From: an uncultured Erysipelotrichaceae bacterium
Lineage (GTDB): Bacteria > Bacillota_I > Bacilli_A > RF39 > UBA660
Direction of reading: 5' to 3'
Length of the DNA: 6,222 nucleotides
NCBI GenBank assembly: GCA_902782915.1
Contig: CACZOV010000094.1
Span: 1 to 6,222, forward strand
Made by a program: the position numbers and the translations under genes. Below are positions 5,093-6,222 of this stretch, one piece after another. Under the pieces are notes generated by a model that did no database searches, was not told the DNA's origin, and saw nothing but the letters and a program-made list of their open reading frames with translations. How positions within the stretch are numbered: the stretch's first letter is position 1; each line of letters opens with the position of its first letter.

Positions 5093-6222
5093 ATTTTCTT
5101 TTTAAAATACAAATACTTTCAACATTATTAGTTTTTGGAAACATGTCAATAGAAGTTATTTTTTCAATAACATAACTATCATCTAAAAGCTTTAAATCTC
5201 TTTTCAAAGAATCAAATCCACAAGCAATATAAAAGATATAAGATGCATTTATCTTCTTTAAATACTCAATTGTTTTTTTATCAAGTCCACGGCGAGCTGG
5301 ATCAAGTAAAATAAAATCAATATTTTTAAATGTATCTATATAATCTTCAACTAATCCATTTATAATTTTTAAATTAGAAATAGAATTAAGTTTTAAATTT
5401 TCTTTAGCACATAAAGTTGCATCAGAATTTGCCTCAACACTAATAATTTTTTTAATAAAACGTGACATATATATACCTAAAACGCTCGTTCCACTATAAA
5501 GATCTAAAGCTACTTGAAACTTTTTGTCTTGTAAGAAATCTCCTAAAACTTGATAAATTTTTTTTAATCCAAGTATATTTACTTGAAAAAAAGCATTATA
5601 ATGAACTTTAAATTTAAAATAATCAATTTTTTCAATAAAATAGTCTCGTCCTTTGATTACTTTATTATTATAAATTAAATTATTAATTAAATCTTCTTCT
5701 TTTAAGATATTAACATATTTGTATTCACCTTCAATTGATACCATTGTTTCATTAGATGAACTAGCTCTAATTAAGAGTTTTCCATTCCAATTAGAATCTA
5801 TTTTCTCTTTAATAAGCGTATAAATTTTATTTATAACAGGATAAACCAAATAACAACTATTAATTTCTACTAAAGAATTACTCTTTTCTTTATAAAAACC
5901 AAGATGTCCATTTTTTACATGAAAAACTACTTTATTTCGATAAAAATATTCTTTTGTTAAATATAAAGAATCTAATCGATTAAAATAATTTAGATATTTT
6001 TCCTTTTTAAATTCAATTTCAGAATCTTTTGTTATATGTAAAAAATTACATCCTCCACATTCAGAATAATGTGGACAGATAGGATCAATTCGTGACTTAT
6101 TTTTTTCAATAATATTTATTATATCTGCTTCCATATAATTTTTTTTTAGTATATTATAAAGAGAGATATATTTATATACTTTTCCTCTTGTTTTACCCCC
6201 AGTAATAAAATAGAAAAAGTAA
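5091..6222 (-). CDS. rlmD: 23S rRNA (uracil-5-)-methyltransferase, RlmD/RlmCD (RumA) family, 5' end beyond the window
   Basis: This SAM-dependent enzyme makes 5-methyluridine in RNA. Numbering from the Met at 6134, it shows iron-sulfur cysteines C20, C26, C29 (CPHYSECGGC) and C94, YRNKV (65-69), FFQVN (182-186), the SAM motif LDLYSGTSVLG (210-220), DPARRGLD (278-285), a nucleophile Cys C305 (YIACGFDSLKRDL) and the C-terminal FPKTNNVE with E339. The frame stays open upstream of that Met to the window edge, adding 29 residues (FITGGKTRGKVYKY, then KKNY before the Met). These resemble the end of the N-terminal TRAM domain ('FV.g.l.GE.v...kk.Y..A'). The Met at 6134 has no ribosome binding site, so it is likely internal and the true start lies to the right. 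TrmA-like tRNA or other 23S uridine targets cannot be excluded, so RlmD versus RlmCD is open. It is upstream of, and possibly cotranscribed with, the ylb genes. Confidence 0.88.
   Translation of the reverse strand, partial: YFFYFITGGKTRGKVYKYISLYNILKKNYMEADIINIIEKNKSRIDPICPHYSECGGCNFLHITKDSEIEFKKEKYLNYFNRLDSLYLTKEYFYRNKVVFHVKNGHLGFYKEKSNSLVEINSCYLVYPVINKIYTLIKEKIDSNWNGKLLIRASSSNETMVSIEGEYKYVNILKEEDLINNLIYNNKVIKGRDYFIEKIDYFKFKVHYNAFFQVNILGLKKIYQVLGDFLQDKKFQVALDLYSGTSVLGIYMSRFIKKIISVEANSDATLCAKENLKLNSISNLKIINGLVEDYIDTFKNIDFILLDPARRGLDKKTIEYLKKINASYIFYIACGFDSLKRDLKLLDDSYVIEKITSIDMFPKTNNVESICILKRK

Noticed and set aside
4963..5175. Open frame of 70 codons on the plus strand
   Set aside because: It is antisense to ylbD and the end of the rlmD-like gene, with no ribosome binding site and no recognisable protein features.
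6153..6158. TATAAT on the minus strand just before the Met at 6134
   Set aside because: It lies within codons that continue the RlmD-like protein into a TRAM-like segment. No -35 or ribosome binding site accompanies it, so it is probably chance in AT-rich sequence.
1..6222. Mycoplasma genetic code (TGA as Trp)
   Set aside because: Conserved tryptophans (murE NITWEH, the arginase-like WCDAH) use TGG, and TGA ends ylbE, ylbF and rlmD in tight ATGA overlaps or directly after the conserved C-terminus.
1..6222. CRISPR arrays, tRNA or rRNA genes, insertion sequences
   Set aside because: No regularly spaced repeats, cloverleaf-like GC-rich segments, terminal inverted repeats or transposase-like frames were seen. 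The window is filled by ordinary genes.

Overview
This is a 6.2-kb AT-rich bacterial window. It reads as a chromosomal housekeeping segment of a low-GC Firmicutes (Bacilli-type) organism, possibly one of the small-genome Mollicutes-like gut lineages. The evidence is A/T-rich codon use, strong AGGAGG-type ribosome binding sites, many overlapping genes, and a gene order ylbD-ylbE-ylbF-rsmD like that of Bacillus subtilis. TGG encodes tryptophan (in murE and the arginase-like gene) and TGA is a stop (in rlmD, ylbE and ylbF). The code is therefore the standard bacterial one, not the Mycoplasma code.

Layout from left to right. (1) 1-942, minus strand: the 5' part of nusA, preceded by a very short rimP-like gene that overlaps it by 14 nt. 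Both follow a strong extended -10 promoter and a short leader with a GNRA-capped hairpin. (2) 1042-2514, minus strand: murE (UDP-MurNAc-tripeptide synthetase) with its own terminator. (3) 2515-2586: a compact divergent promoter region. (4) 2587-3456, plus strand: an arginase/ureohydrolase-family gene, the only plus-strand gene. It ends in a terminator that works in both directions. (5) 3468-6222, minus strand: a tight cluster reading (right to left) rlmD-like 23S rRNA uracil methyltransferase (5' end cut by the window), ylbD-like, ylbE-like, ylbF-like, rsmD, and a 53-residue membrane peptide with a prepilin-like N-terminus.

How the genes relate. rimP-nusA is the usual ribosome maturation/transcription antitermination pair. 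The right-hand cluster joins two rRNA methyltransferases with the ylb genes. In B. subtilis, YlbF belongs to the RicAFT complex that influences RNase Y and mRNA processing, so an RNA-metabolism theme is plausible. The B. subtilis neighbours ylbG and coaD are absent here. murE and the arginase-like gene appear linked only through a shared 72-bp promoter region.

I see no CRISPR array, tRNA, rRNA, insertion sequence or integrase, and no gene-free stretch longer than about 150 bp. The points most worth following up are the prepilin-like micro-protein, the one-domain RimP, the rimP leader that could fold over the ribosome binding site, and the altered substrate-contact residues of the arginase-like enzyme. 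None of these amounts to a clearly new system.
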